Positions 26,941 to 35,736 of a DNA stretch of 64,000 bases are shown piece after piece. Below the pieces are notes generated by a model. It searched no databases. It was not told the DNA's origin and saw only the letters and a list, made by a program, of their open reading frames with translations. Position numbers and translations under genes: made by a program. The DNA comes from Acinetobacter parvus DSM 16617 = CIP 108168 (lineage in GTDB: Bacteria; Pseudomonadota; Gammaproteobacteria; Pseudomonadales; Moraxellaceae), in contig NZ_KB849211.1 of assembly GCF_000368025.1 (NCBI RefSeq), forward strand, positions 56,704 to 120,703, read 5' to 3'. Each line of letters opens with the position of its first letter. The first letter of the stretch is position 1.

Positions 26941-27592
26941 GGCTCAACTCCTCCGCTTCAAGAACAATCAGTTGAATAGGCGTTGGGTTATAGGCATTAC
27001 ATGGATTATTCAGTTGCGGACAATTGGAAATTAATACAATTAAATCCATTTCCGCCCGAATCTCGACATATTTTCCTGCTGCGGAAACCCCATCATCAAA
27101 CATTAAATGCCCTGCTGGCGTCACAGGCACATTCATAAAGAAATTAATATTGGGTCCTAAATGGCGCACATTCAGTTGATGTTTATGGGCAAGCGGATGC
27201 TTGGCAAGCGCATACATAAAATTATTACGGCAACTGTGCATTGGATATTTATCATGGGCATAACGCACAGTATTGCTTTCACAGGAACACGCACCGCCCA
27301 AAGTATCGTGTCGTCCGCAATTATCCTCAACAATGGTGGCAATAGGACGGGCAAAATTACTATACAAAGTCGTCCCTTGCTCCAGATAAATTTGCTGGTT
27401 TTGGGTCAGAGTATCGGTTGCGCTATAACGTTCATCAGGATTTTCTGCACTGATAAACAAGGTATCCACCGCCTGATTGCCCTCTAAATCAACGATACGA
27501 AACAGTTGTCCTTTTTTGACTTCGCACATCCATGCTTCGCCTGCTGGACACACTTCATCTAAAACCGTATTTTGAAATTGTAATGTGGTCAT
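26933..27592 (-). CDS. Urea amidolyase-associated protein (UAAP2-type), carboxyguanidine deiminase subunit
   Basis: The 219-residue DUF1989-type protein has KKGQLFRIVDLEGNQAVDTLF, a Cys/His-rich GRHDTLGGACSCESN segment and a late NFFMNVPV motif. These are typical of the smaller urea amidolyase-associated protein. Such pairs have been shown to form CgdAB, a carboxyguanidine deiminase that converts the carboxylase product to allophanate. The start lies 17 bases after the upstream partner's stop, and the end overlaps the carboxylase start. I do not assign A or B. Confidence 0.87.
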   Translation of the reverse strand: MTTLQFQNTVLDEVCPAGEAWMCEVKKGQLFRIVDLEGNQAVDTLFISAENPDERYSATDTLTQNQQIYLEQGTTLYSNFARPIATIVEDNCGRHDTLGGACSCESNTVRYAHDKYPMHSCRNNFMYALAKHPLAHKHQLNVRHLGPNINFFMNVPVTPAGHLMFDDGVSAAGKYVEIRAEMDLIVLISNCPQLNNPCNAYNPTPIQLIVLEAEELSHV

Positions 27593-27609
27593 GATTTTTT
27601 CCTCAAAAA

Positions 27610-28347
27610 TTAAACAGATAAAGCGTAATAGCGGGCATTGTTGGCAAAACCACGCTGATTTTGAGGACAGGAATCACGACACACATCGGATTCAGCTAAG
27701 GCATTAGCCTTGAATAAACGGAGTTGAACATCGGCAGGTTGATAGCTTTCAGAGGTATCCAGCGCATGTGGTGCAGCCGATAAAAATAGCAAACAATCCA
27801 TTTCGAAACGTAACTCAATGCTTTGCTGGGTTTTATCTTCCTGAACATAGGACAATTTGCCTGCCTCATCAGGAATAACCTTAGAAAAGAGATTCACACA
27901 AGCGGTTAAATCAGCCTGTTTTAAACCAAACTTGGCAAACTCAACCAACAAGCCATTCAGGCCACTTTGATACATATCATTGCGGGCATCCTGAAAGCTT
28001 TGAATGCCAAATTGCTGTTGAATTTGTGCAGGCGTACTTGGGCTACAAAATACATCATTCCAGCCATGACCATCCTGAACAATCGATGCCATCACCCGCC
28101 CCAAATCAGAATACAGCACATGTCCCGTCGATAAAAATGCAGTGTGCTGTGCCTTTAAACTGTCAGGCATATTGAAGCGTTCCAGTTTATCTTCGGCATT
28201 GACACAATAGAGCGAAACATTGGCATTTGCACCCAGTGGCTCAAATTGCAACACTGCCCCACGCTGAATCCGACCCGACCAGTGATGGCCACCGAGTAAT
28301 TTTTCTTGCCAAAGTATTTGATTATTATGATAAATAGATGGATGCAT
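27610..28347 (-). CDS. Urea amidolyase-associated protein (UAAP1-type), carboxyguanidine deiminase subunit
   Basis: This 245-residue DUF1989-type protein is the larger partner. It has HHWSGRIQRGAVLQFEPLGANANVSLYC, VLYSDLGRVMASIV and a C-terminal Cys-containing DVCRDSCPQNQRGFANNARYY tail. It is the first gene after the guanidine-I riboswitch, with AAGGGG eight bases before its ATG. Together with the next gene product it is inferred to deiminate carboxyguanidine to allophanate. Confidence 0.87.
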   Translation of the reverse strand: MHPSIYHNNQILWQEKLLGGHHWSGRIQRGAVLQFEPLGANANVSLYCVNAEDKLERFNMPDSLKAQHTAFLSTGHVLYSDLGRVMASIVQDGHGWNDVFCSPSTPAQIQQQFGIQSFQDARNDMYQSGLNGLLVEFAKFGLKQADLTACVNLFSKVIPDEAGKLSYVQEDKTQQSIELRFEMDCLLFLSAAPHALDTSESYQPADVQLRLFKANALAESDVCRDSCPQNQRGFANNARYYALSV

Positions 28348-28387
28348 AACAAAACCCCTTAGGATGATTTGACCTCGTTATGGCAAA

Positions 28388-28482
28388 ATGCCGATCCTCC
28401 CGGGCTTTTATCCCTCCGTGTAGTTCTGCCGAACCGTTCTCTCTCGGTCCAGTCATGTGCAAAACACATCGGAACCCTAGAC
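28388..28482 (-). ncRNA. Guanidine-I (ykkC) riboswitch
   Basis: Reading the minus strand, conserved ykkC blocks appear in order: CTAGGGTTCCG, a variable AUGUG/CACAU hairpin, ACTGGACCGAGAG, then ACACGGAGGGATAAAAGCC and CGGGAGG. This is an excellent match to the guanidine-I riboswitch consensus. It ends about 40 bases before the UAAP1-type start codon and begins about 13 bases after the predicted sigma-54 transcription start. Confidence 0.96.
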
Positions 28483-28505
28483 AACTTTTGATCTATTTAT
28501 CTAAA

Positions 28506-28521
28506 AGCAAAAGACATGCCA
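28506..28521 (-). promoter_or_regulatory. Sigma-54 promoter of the riboswitch-UAAP-carboxylase operon
   Basis: On the minus strand TGGCATGTCTTTTGCT, a full match to TGGCAYG-N4-TTGCW with GG and GC ten bases apart. The predicted start near 28495 places the riboswitch at the very 5' end of the transcript, which supports both calls. Confidence 0.78.
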
Positions 28522-28526
28522 TTTTA

Positions 28527-28554
28527 GTAATACTATTTTTAGGAAAAGTATTAC
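28527..28554 (-). promoter_or_regulatory. NikR-type palindrome, operator site 3
   Basis: GTAATA-N16-TATTAC, a perfect inverted repeat. Unlike sites 1 and 2 it lies just upstream of the -24 element, at about -32 to -59 from the predicted start, so its action on this promoter may differ. Confidence 0.65.
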
Positions 28555-28555
28555 T

Positions 28556-28872
28556 TAATATAAGTTCGATATAAAATTCTCAATGAATTACGATACGCGG
28601 AAACGTCATCCGCAATTGTTTGAGACAGGACTCAATTAATAGAATGTTGTTTTTGCGATTCATTAAGTTAGCTGATAGTAGTCAACGAGTTTTGCGGTGA
28701 GCAGCGATAGCTGCGCAAGATGGTTGCCCTTGCGGAGCTTCGCTCCTCATGCCGAAACAAAAGTAAGTCCAGCTGAAAGTTTATGCTGAAATTAGATGAG
28801 AACTCTGCAAGATTCCATCAAGATATCTTTTAATATATTAGAAAAATATTTAAATCGTGTTCAGGTTACTTA
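28556..28872 (+). repeat. MITE-like non-coding repeat, copy 2
   Basis: About 315 bp, clearly related to the element at 21117-21402: both share TAAGTTCGATATAAAATTC-like left ends, GGAAACGTCATCCGCAA, GTTTGAGACAGGACT, GTAGTCAACGAGTTTTGCG and CCGAAACAAAAGTA. This copy has a different central block with a GGAGC-TTC-GCTCC hairpin and a degenerate right end. It abuts operator site 3. No ORF seen. Confidence 0.7.
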
Positions 28873-28986
28873 AATAGCAACAAAATAAGGCAAGAAAATA
28901 GAACAATAGTTTGAATAGCACTTTTTTAAGGCAAACTGCCATAAAATGCTTCATTGGATTTGATGAGTTCATCAATTTTCAGGCAT

Positions 28987-29023
28987 AAAAAAACACCCCA
29001 AACCGAAGTTTGAGGTGTTTTTA
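28987..29023 (-). terminator. glyA terminator
   Basis: AAAACACC-CCAAAC-CGAA-GTTTGA-GGTGTTTTT, a long stem with a CGAA loop after the glyA stop. The stretch 28873-28986 holds nothing I recognise. Confidence 0.88.
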
Positions 29024-29045
29024 GAATTTTATTTAGCAAAGCAAA

Positions 29046-30302
29046 TTATTCAGCATAAACTGGGAATTTAGCACAAACCGCTTCAACTTTAGCTTTTACA
29101 TCCGCAATGACTTGTTCATTACCTTTACTGTCGATAATGTCAGCGATCCAAGCCGCAAGATCACGAACTTCCACTTCACCAAAACCACGCGTAGTTACTG
29201 CTGGTGTACCAATACGGATACCAGAAGTCACAAATGGAGAACGCGGATCATTTGGCACGGCATTTTTATTAACCGTAATATGCGCAGCACCTAACCATGC
29301 ATCAGCATCTTTACCTGTTACATCCTCTTGCTTGATCAAAGACAATAAGAATAGATGGTTGTCTGTACCGCCTGAAACCACATCATAACCACGAGAGATA
29401 AACACGTCTGCCATTGCCTGAGCATTCTTCACCACTTGTTGTTGATATGCCTTGAATTCATCAGACATGGCTTCTTTAAAGCAAATTGCTTTCGCTGCAA
29501 TCGCATGCATCAAAGGACCACCCTGATTACCAGGAAAAACAGCAGATTGAAGTTTTTTCTCGATTTCTTCGTTTGCTTTGGCAAGGATTAAACCAGAACG
29601 TGGACCACGCAGTGTTTTGTGTGTCGTTGTCGTGGTCACATCTGCAATTTGCACTGGGTTTGGATAAACACCAGCAGCAACCAGACCAGCAACGTGTGCC
29701 ATATCAACAAACAGGTAAGCACCTACTTTGTCTGCGATATCACGGAAACGCTGCCAATCAACCACACGGCTATAAGCAGAGAAACCTGCAACGATCATAC
29801 GTGGTTTGTGCTCTAAAGCCAAACGTTCAACTTCTTCATAATCAATTTCGCCCGTTTCTGGGTTTAAACCATACTGGACTGCATTATAGGTTTTACCAGA
29901 AAAGCTGACTTTCGCACCGTGAGTCAAGTGACCACCGTGTGCCAGGCTCATACCCAAAACGGTATCGCCTGGGTTAAGCAGCGCCAGGTAAACAGCAGAG
30001 TTTGCCTGAGAACCCGCATGTGGCTGAACGTTTGCATAATCTGCACCAAACAATGCTTTGGCACGATCAATAGCAAGCTGTTCTACGACATCAACATATT
30101 CACAACCGCCATAGTAGCGTTTGCCAGGATAGCCTTCTGCATATTTGTTGGTCAGTTTTGATCCTTGTGCTTCCATCACTGCTGGAGAGCAATAGTTTTC
30201 AGATGCAATAAGTTCGATATGAGCTTCTTGACGCTCACCTTCCGAAGCAATTGCCTGAGCGATTTCTGGATCAAATTCAGCAATAGAGATATTGGCAAAC
30301 AT
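29046..30302 (-). CDS. glyA: GlyA, serine hydroxymethyltransferase
   Basis: This 418-residue PLP enzyme interconverts serine and glycine with tetrahydrofolate. The PLP lysine is in TTTTHKTLRGPRSG, and ELIASENYCSPAVMEAQGS and YAEGYPGKRYYGGCEYVD are near-identical to the family. Length is canonical. It is a single-gene unit. Confidence 0.98.
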   Translation of the reverse strand: MFANISIAEFDPEIAQAIASEGERQEAHIELIASENYCSPAVMEAQGSKLTNKYAEGYPGKRYYGGCEYVDVVEQLAIDRAKALFGADYANVQPHAGSQANSAVYLALLNPGDTVLGMSLAHGGHLTHGAKVSFSGKTYNAVQYGLNPETGEIDYEEVERLALEHKPRMIVAGFSAYSRVVDWQRFRDIADKVGAYLFVDMAHVAGLVAAGVYPNPVQIADVTTTTTHKTLRGPRSGLILAKANEEIEKKLQSAVFPGNQGGPLMHAIAAKAICFKEAMSDEFKAYQQQVVKNAQAMADVFISRGYDVVSGGTDNHLFLLSLIKQEDVTGKDADAWLGAAHITVNKNAVPNDPRSPFVTSGIRIGTPAVTTRGFGEVEVRDLAAWIADIIDSKGNEQVIADVKAKVEAVCAKFPVYAE

Positions 30303-30417
30303 TAGCGGGGGTCCTATAAATTAGGGCTTTTAAGCCGTGCTAAAGATTGGTGCGTATTGTAGCACGAAGTTTGCCGTTGCACAGATTGATATTTATTTAA
30401 TTCTTCGTGAATTTTAT

Positions 30418-30650
30418 TCACAATAAAATCAGCATCAGTACACCAAACAGCTTATCAAGCGAAATATAGTAAATGCTACTCAAGACAATCAAAACAATTG
30501 CCAGTGTTACTGAAAAACCTGATATTTCCACCCCAGCGCGGGCGGTTAAACATAAAATTGAAAAAACAATTAAGGGAATCCCCACAAAATGGGTCACAAT
30601 ATTGGGCAGAGTAAAACTTGAAGTGCGACATAAACCACCAAAGCGGGATT
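30418..30650 (-). pseudogene. Remnant of a DUF962 (Mpo1-like) membrane protein gene
   Basis: On the minus strand a frame ending at 30418 encodes TLPNIVTHFVGIPLIVFSIL followed by two more hydrophobic stretches. The N-x3-HFVGIPL pattern is the hallmark of DUF962/Mpo1-like proteins. The N-terminal Tyr/His part is not recognisable and the C-terminus ends early, so it looks like an internal fragment. The remaining bases 30303-30417 hold only the glyA leader. Confidence 0.5.
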
Positions 30651-30663
30651 TTTCTTCCCGCTT
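30641..30663 (-). terminator. Terminator of the lipoprotein gene
   Basis: A 7-bp stem AGCGGGA / TCCCGCT with a 7-base loop directly after the stop at 30667. Confidence 0.65.
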
Positions 30664-30666
30664 ATT

Positions 30667-31131
30667 TTATTTTGGAGAGGTATTTCCCAGTGCAGGATTA
30701 TCAATTGCATCCTTACATTGGGCTTTATCACGTTCATAGTCTGCCTGCTTCTGCGCGGAGCTAGATGAACGATCTTTTACATCTCGCGCCCATGTGTCCA
30801 GACTGGTCAGTGCCTTACGGCAAAGTGCATATTTGCCTTCTGTCACAGAGTCGGTCATTTTGACATTGATCCGCCAATCCGTGCTGAGCTGGCGTAAAGG
30901 TTTCCTGACTTTTTCCTCAATTTCAGAGACTTGTTTATTATAGATAATTGGGTCAATTTCATTAATCAATGTCCACGCCGCATTTGCATAAGTGGTTGCA
31001 TCATTGTTTAATTTTGGCGCAGGTTTGATTTCAACCTTTTTTTCAGGTTGATTGTCTCCCTGCCCACATGCAGTCAATAAAAAGGTGCTACACAATACGA
31101 TTATTGCCACACGAGTTTTTGGATTAGACAT
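30667..31131 (-). CDS. Small lipoprotein, hypothetical
   Basis: This 154-residue predicted lipoprotein has a signal peptide with lipobox FLLTAC (Cys22), a Pro/Lys linker, and a mainly helical, charged body with two Cys (CRKAL and CKDAI) that may form a disulfide. I do not recognise a domain. It is monocistronic and has its own terminator. Confidence 0.75.
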   Translation of the reverse strand: MSNPKTRVAIIVLCSTFLLTACGQGDNQPEKKVEIKPAPKLNNDATTYANAAWTLINEIDPIIYNKQVSEIEEKVRKPLRQLSTDWRINVKMTDSVTEGKYALCRKALTSLDTWARDVKDRSSSSAQKQADYERDKAQCKDAIDNPALGNTSPK

Positions 31132-31226
31132 ATCAAGTCGCCAATGAAATATTTCGGCATTATGCTAGTCAATCTGGGAATAATTCTCAATCATTGTTAC
31201 TTATTTATCATGGATAAAAACCACTC

Positions 31227-31616
31227 ATGTCACAAATAAAAATCTATGCGCATCGCAAAACAATAGATCAATTTAGAGATCAGCTTTCCCAAGCCATCCA
31301 TCAGGCTTTGGTTGAAAGTCTGAGCTATCCTGTGGAAAAGAAGTTTCAGCGTTTTATTGCCCTGAAACAAGATGATTTTATCTATCCAGATGACCGTAGT
31401 GACCGCTACATCATTATTGAAATTTTCATGTTTGAGGGTCGAAGCATAGAAACCAAAAAGCGCTTTGTGCAGGCAATCTTTGCCAATATTCAACAGCAAT
31501 GTGGCATTTCAGCTCAGGATATTGAAATCACGATTTTTGAAACACCGAAATGTAACTGGGGAATACGGGGCAAAAATGCGGATGAATTGGGGCTGAACTA
31601 TCAGGTCAATGTCTAA
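31227..31616 (+). CDS. Tautomerase family protein
   Basis: This 129-residue protein resembles 4-oxalocrotonate tautomerase-like/MIF superfamily proteins (Tautomerase_2-like): two beta-alpha-beta repeats, IIIEIFMFEGRSIETKKRFVQAIF, and TIFETPKCNWGIRGKNADEL near the end. The internal residue after the initiator is Ser rather than the catalytic Pro1, so classical tautomerase activity is uncertain. Confidence 0.78.
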   Translation: MSQIKIYAHRKTIDQFRDQLSQAIHQALVESLSYPVEKKFQRFIALKQDDFIYPDDRSDRYIIIEIFMFEGRSIETKKRFVQAIFANIQQQCGISAQDIEITIFETPKCNWGIRGKNADELGLNYQVNV

Positions 31617-31743
31617 ATAAGCGAAAACAATACAAGGTAGGATTTTTGTCTAACAAAAACCATTTTTTGTGTCAATTTAAGCTTAATTCAGCGGCAAGTT
31701 CTGCTATGCTTAAACACAAATTTATCAGGATAGGATTATTCGC

Positions 31744-32952
31744 ATGAGCGTTACTCTTGGAACTCCACTTCAATCTTCTGCATTTAAGGTTTTACTGTTA
31801 GGTTCTGGAGAGCTGGGTAAAGAAGTGGTGATTTCTTTACAACGCTTGGGTGTCGAAGTTCATGCGGCTGACCGTTATGACCATGCACCTGCCATGCAGG
31901 TTGCCCATTATTCCTATACCCTGAATATGGCAGATCCAACTGAATTAAAACAACTGATTGAAAAAATTAAACCGAATTTAATTGTTCCTGAAATTGAGGC
32001 CATTGCGACTGAGGTTTTGCTTGAAATCGAGCAACGCAAAACTGCAACGGTGATTCCATCAGCAAAAGCCGTCAACCTCACCATGAACCGTGAGGGCATT
32101 CGCCGTTTAGCTGCGGAAGAACTGGGCTTGCCCACTTCCGCCTATCGCTTTGCCAGCACATTGGAAAGCTTCCGTGCAGCATGTGACGATATTGGTTATC
32201 CAAACTTTGTTAAACCTGTCATGTCCTCTTCTGGCAAAGGTCAGTCCCGTGTTAAGAACTTTGATGAGGTTGATGTGGCCTGGGAATATGCCATGCAAGG
32301 TGGTCGTGTCAATCAGGGTACAGTGATCATTGAATCACAAATTGATTTTGATTTTGAAATTACCCTATTAACCGTACGTGCTAAAAATCCAGCAACAGGT
32401 GAAATCGAAACCCATTACTGCGATCCAATTGGACACCGTCAGGATGCGGGTGACTATGTTGAAAGCTGGCAGCCACAACCAATGACAGTCGCAGCCTTGC
32501 AGGAAGCAAAACGTATTGCAAATAAAGTCACAACCGCTTTGGGTGGCTGTGGTGTTTTTGGTGTAGAGTTATTTATTAAAGGCGATAAAGTCTGGTTTAG
32601 TGAAGTCTCACCTCGCCCACATGACACAGGTCTAGTAACTCTGGCATCACAGTTCCAGAGTGAATTTGAGCTGCATGCTCGTGCGATTTTAGGTTTACCA
32701 GTCAACACAGCCCGTCATAGTGTGGCAGCCAGTGCCGTAATCTATGCAGGTGTGGATGCGAACAACCTGAGCTTCTCTGGCTTAAATCTTGCTTTGGCAA
32801 ACCCGAACACTGACTTGCGCTTGTTTGGTAAACCAGAGGGCTTCAAACGCCGCCGTATGGGTGTTGCCACCGCACGTGCTGAAACCACAGACCTCGCGCG
32901 TGAACTGGCACAGCAGGCAGCAGATCAGGTGATTGTACAAACCAACGCTTAA
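31744..32952 (+). CDS. purT: PurT, formate-dependent GAR transformylase
   Basis: This 402-residue ATP-grasp enzyme makes formylglycinamide ribonucleotide from GAR, formate and ATP. Visible are the N-terminal LGSGELGKEVVISLQRLGVEV, the ATP-grasp VKPVMSSSGKGQS, and the C-terminal FGKPEGFKRRRMGVATAR. The length is canonical and glnD follows. Confidence 0.96.
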   Translation: MSVTLGTPLQSSAFKVLLLGSGELGKEVVISLQRLGVEVHAADRYDHAPAMQVAHYSYTLNMADPTELKQLIEKIKPNLIVPEIEAIATEVLLEIEQRKTATVIPSAKAVNLTMNREGIRRLAAEELGLPTSAYRFASTLESFRAACDDIGYPNFVKPVMSSSGKGQSRVKNFDEVDVAWEYAMQGGRVNQGTVIIESQIDFDFEITLLTVRAKNPATGEIETHYCDPIGHRQDAGDYVESWQPQPMTVAALQEAKRIANKVTTALGGCGVFGVELFIKGDKVWFSEVSPRPHDTGLVTLASQFQSEFELHARAILGLPVNTARHSVAASAVIYAGVDANNLSFSGLNLALANPNTDLRLFGKPEGFKRRRMGVATARAETTDLARELAQQAADQVIVQTNA

Positions 32953-32967
32953 AATATCTCCCTTAAT

Positions 32968-32988
32968 CCCTCTTTGACCAAGAGGGAC
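32968..32988 (+). terminator. Stem-loop between purT and glnD
   Basis: A perfect 8-bp stem TCCCTCTT / AAGAGGGA with a 5-base loop lies just after purT and just before the glnD start. There is no long T tract, so it may be an attenuator or a weak terminator. Confidence 0.45.
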
Positions 32989-33009
32989 TTTGATAGAAGA
33001 CCCATTTTC

Positions 33010-35673
33010 ATGATCAATACATCGCCTTTGTTAAACTACGTCACCAGCCTTCATGATATTCAAGCCATTAACCAATGGCGAACAGATGTAGAAAAGCAAT
33101 TACAGCAAAGTTATGAAAATGGTGCTTCCATTCGTGATGTGATTAGTGCCCGATCTGATTCGATTGATGAGGCACTCATTTTTCTTTGGAATCATGCAGG
33201 CTTAGATCAAACCGAGTTGGGTTTATTTGCTGTTGGCGGTTATGGTCGCCATGAGATGCTCCCCTATTCCGATACCGACATCATGATTTTGTCAGAGGAT
33301 GAAATCAGTGAAGAACAAGAAAAACTGATTTCCGCTTTTATTTCCTCACTTTGGGATGTCGGTAATTTTAAGCCAGGGACAAGCGTTCGCACTATTCAAA
33401 ACTGCGTTGAACAAGCCAGTAATGACCTGACGGTTGCCACCACCCTGATTGAAGCGCGTCTAATCACAGGTAATGAACAGCTTGCCAAGTGGCCTCGCCG
33501 TATTGTGGCGCAAACCTGGACTGATAAAACGTTCTATGATGCGAAAATGGCTGAGCAAGCCAAGCGCTATGCCCAACATAACAACACTGAAAGCAATCTG
33601 GAACCCGACATTAAAAATGCGCCAGGCGGTATTCGTGACATCAACCAGATTGGCTGGATTGCAAAACGCCACTTCCGTGTCAACCGTATCTATGACCTTG
33701 TACATTTAGGTTTTATCACTGAATTTGAGCTTGCTGTACTTGAAGAAGCGGAAAGTTTTCTATGGGAAATCCGCACCCATTTACATCGCTTGGCAAAACG
33801 TGATGAAAACCGTTTATTGTTTGAATATCAACGTGATATTGCAGCAAAGTTTGGCTATGTCCGTGAAGAGGGTCAACACGTCAATTTTGCCGTTGAACAG
33901 TTCATGAAACGGTATTACCGCACTGCCCAACAGGTTTCTACCCTGAGTGAAATGCTGCTTGCCTATTTCAATGAGTCGGTGATTACCCCACGTTTGCCTG
34001 ACTATGAACGCCAGATTGTAGAAATTAATGACCGCTTTAAAATTGTGGATGGCAAACTTGCCGTACAACACCATAAGGTTTTCTCTGAAGAACCGAGCGC
34101 GATTTTAGAATTATTCTATCTATTGGCAAACCGTCCTGAGATTACAGGTATTCGCGCCCGCACCTTGCGTCTGCTGGTCCTTGCAGCCAAGCGGATTGAC
34201 CAGCGTTTCCGCGACAACCCAGAACATCAGGCGTTGTTTATGTCAATCATTCGCTCACCGCATCTCTACAATACGATGGTGGCGATGAAACGTTACGGCG
34301 TTTTGGGCAACTATATTCCTGCTTTCGGGCAGATTATGGGATTGATGCAATACGACCTGTTCCATATTTATACGGTTGATGCACATACCCTGTTATTGCT
34401 GCGTAATCTCAGCCGTTTTAAAGCGCCTGAATTTGCCAAGGATTTCCCTGTGGTCAGCTCAGTGTTCCAGCGTATTGCACGACATGACATTGTGTATATG
34501 GCGGCAATTTTCCATGACATCGCCAAAGGTCGTGGCGGTGACCATAGCGAACTTGGGGCAATTGATGCAATTAAGTTCTGCCGCACACATGGTTTTACCG
34601 AGCGCGAATGCAAACTGGTGGCCTGGCTGATTAACAACCATCTCCTGATGTCACTCACAGCCCAGAAAAAAGATATTTCCGATCCTGACGAAGTAAAGGA
34701 ATTTGCTGAAAAAGTTGGTGACATGGAGCATCTGGATTATCTGTATACACTGACCGTTGCAGATATTAACGCAACCAATCCAAAACTCTGGAACACATGG
34801 CGCGCTTCTCTGATGCGCCAGCTCTATACCTATGCCCGTGACGTGATTCGCTCAGGTTTAGGTCGCCCTGTGGATTACCAGATGCTGATTGAGGACACCA
34901 AGTTTGCAGCCAGTGAATTACTGGTCAATGACTTCTCGCTCGCCGAAGTAGAAAAAGTCTGGCAAGAGCTGGGGGATGAATATTTTGTCAAGGAGTCTGC
35001 CAACGAGATTGCATGGCACACTCAGGCGATTCTACAGCACGGCGATAATCCAGAGCCCTTGGTTTTATTACGCGCACATCGTAATGCCGCAGATGATGCG
35101 GTTCAAATCTTTATTTATACCCGTGACCAGCCTAACCTGTTCGCAACCACTGTGGCGGTGCTGGACCGTATGAACCTTGATGTTCAGGATGCCAGAATTA
35201 TCACCGCAAGCACTGCATTTAGTCTGGATACTTACTTGGTGCTGGACCGTTTTGGCACATTGCTCACCGATCCTGATCGGGAACGTAAGGTTAAAGCGGC
35301 TCTGGTTGATGCTCTCAGTCATTCAGACCAATATCCAGGTATTATGCAACGCCGTATTCCGCGCCACCTCCGTCACTTTGATGTGCAGAATACGGTTGAT
35401 ATTGTGCTAAATCCAGCCTTACAGCAACACATGGTTGAAATCTCGACACTGGATCAACCTGGCTTACTGGCACGAATTGGTGCCCTGTTTATGCTGCAAG
35501 GTCTGGACATTCACTCTGCTAAAATTGCAACATTGGGTGAACGTGCCGAGGATATTTTCTTTGTCACCAAGAAAAATGGCGTATTGCTTACAGATGAAGA
35601 AGTCAAGGCCTTTGCGGAAACACTAAAATCCGCTTTGGATGAAGTGTCAAATCAGGTTCTTAACCCATCGTAA
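33010..35673 (+). CDS. glnD: GlnD, bifunctional PII uridylyltransferase/uridylyl-removing enzyme
   Basis: The ATG at 33010 gives 887 residues; the upstream TTG at 32974 lies in the stem-loop and is unlikely. Domains in order are the nucleotidyltransferase (GGYGRHEMLPYSDTDIMIL), the HD domain (FHDIAKGRGGDHSELG), and two C-terminal ACT domains that sense glutamine. It controls PII, and through it NtrB-NtrC and sigma-54 promoters, so it bears on regulation of the guanidine locus in the same window. Confidence 0.97.
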   Translation: MINTSPLLNYVTSLHDIQAINQWRTDVEKQLQQSYENGASIRDVISARSDSIDEALIFLWNHAGLDQTELGLFAVGGYGRHEMLPYSDTDIMILSEDEISEEQEKLISAFISSLWDVGNFKPGTSVRTIQNCVEQASNDLTVATTLIEARLITGNEQLAKWPRRIVAQTWTDKTFYDAKMAEQAKRYAQHNNTESNLEPDIKNAPGGIRDINQIGWIAKRHFRVNRIYDLVHLGFITEFELAVLEEAESFLWEIRTHLHRLAKRDENRLLFEYQRDIAAKFGYVREEGQHVNFAVEQFMKRYYRTAQQVSTLSEMLLAYFNESVITPRLPDYERQIVEINDRFKIVDGKLAVQHHKVFSEEPSAILELFYLLANRPEITGIRARTLRLLVLAAKRIDQRFRDNPEHQALFMSIIRSPHLYNTMVAMKRYGVLGNYIPAFGQIMGLMQYDLFHIYTVDAHTLLLLRNLSRFKAPEFAKDFPVVSSVFQRIARHDIVYMAAIFHDIAKGRGGDHSELGAIDAIKFCRTHGFTERECKLVAWLINNHLLMSLTAQKKDISDPDEVKEFAEKVGDMEHLDYLYTLTVADINATNPKLWNTWRASLMRQLYTYARDVIRSGLGRPVDYQMLIEDTKFAASELLVNDFSLAEVEKVWQELGDEYFVKESANEIAWHTQAILQHGDNPEPLVLLRAHRNAADDAVQIFIYTRDQPNLFATTVAVLDRMNLDVQDARIITASTAFSLDTYLVLDRFGTLLTDPDRERKVKAALVDALSHSDQYPGIMQRRIPRHLRHFDVQNTVDIVLNPALQQHMVEISTLDQPGLLARIGALFMLQGLDIHSAKIATLGERAEDIFFVTKKNGVLLTDEEVKAFAETLKSALDEVSNQVLNPS

Positions 35674-35736
35674 TTCCAATTTTCATCAATACATTGGGCG
35701 TATGCAATACGCCCCTACAGTTTGGTAATTGTTTCA

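Noticed and set aside
30473..30739. 88-codon plus-strand ORF
   Set aside because: It crosses the terminator and the 3' end of the lipoprotein gene, and the opposite strand carries the recognisable DUF962 fragment.
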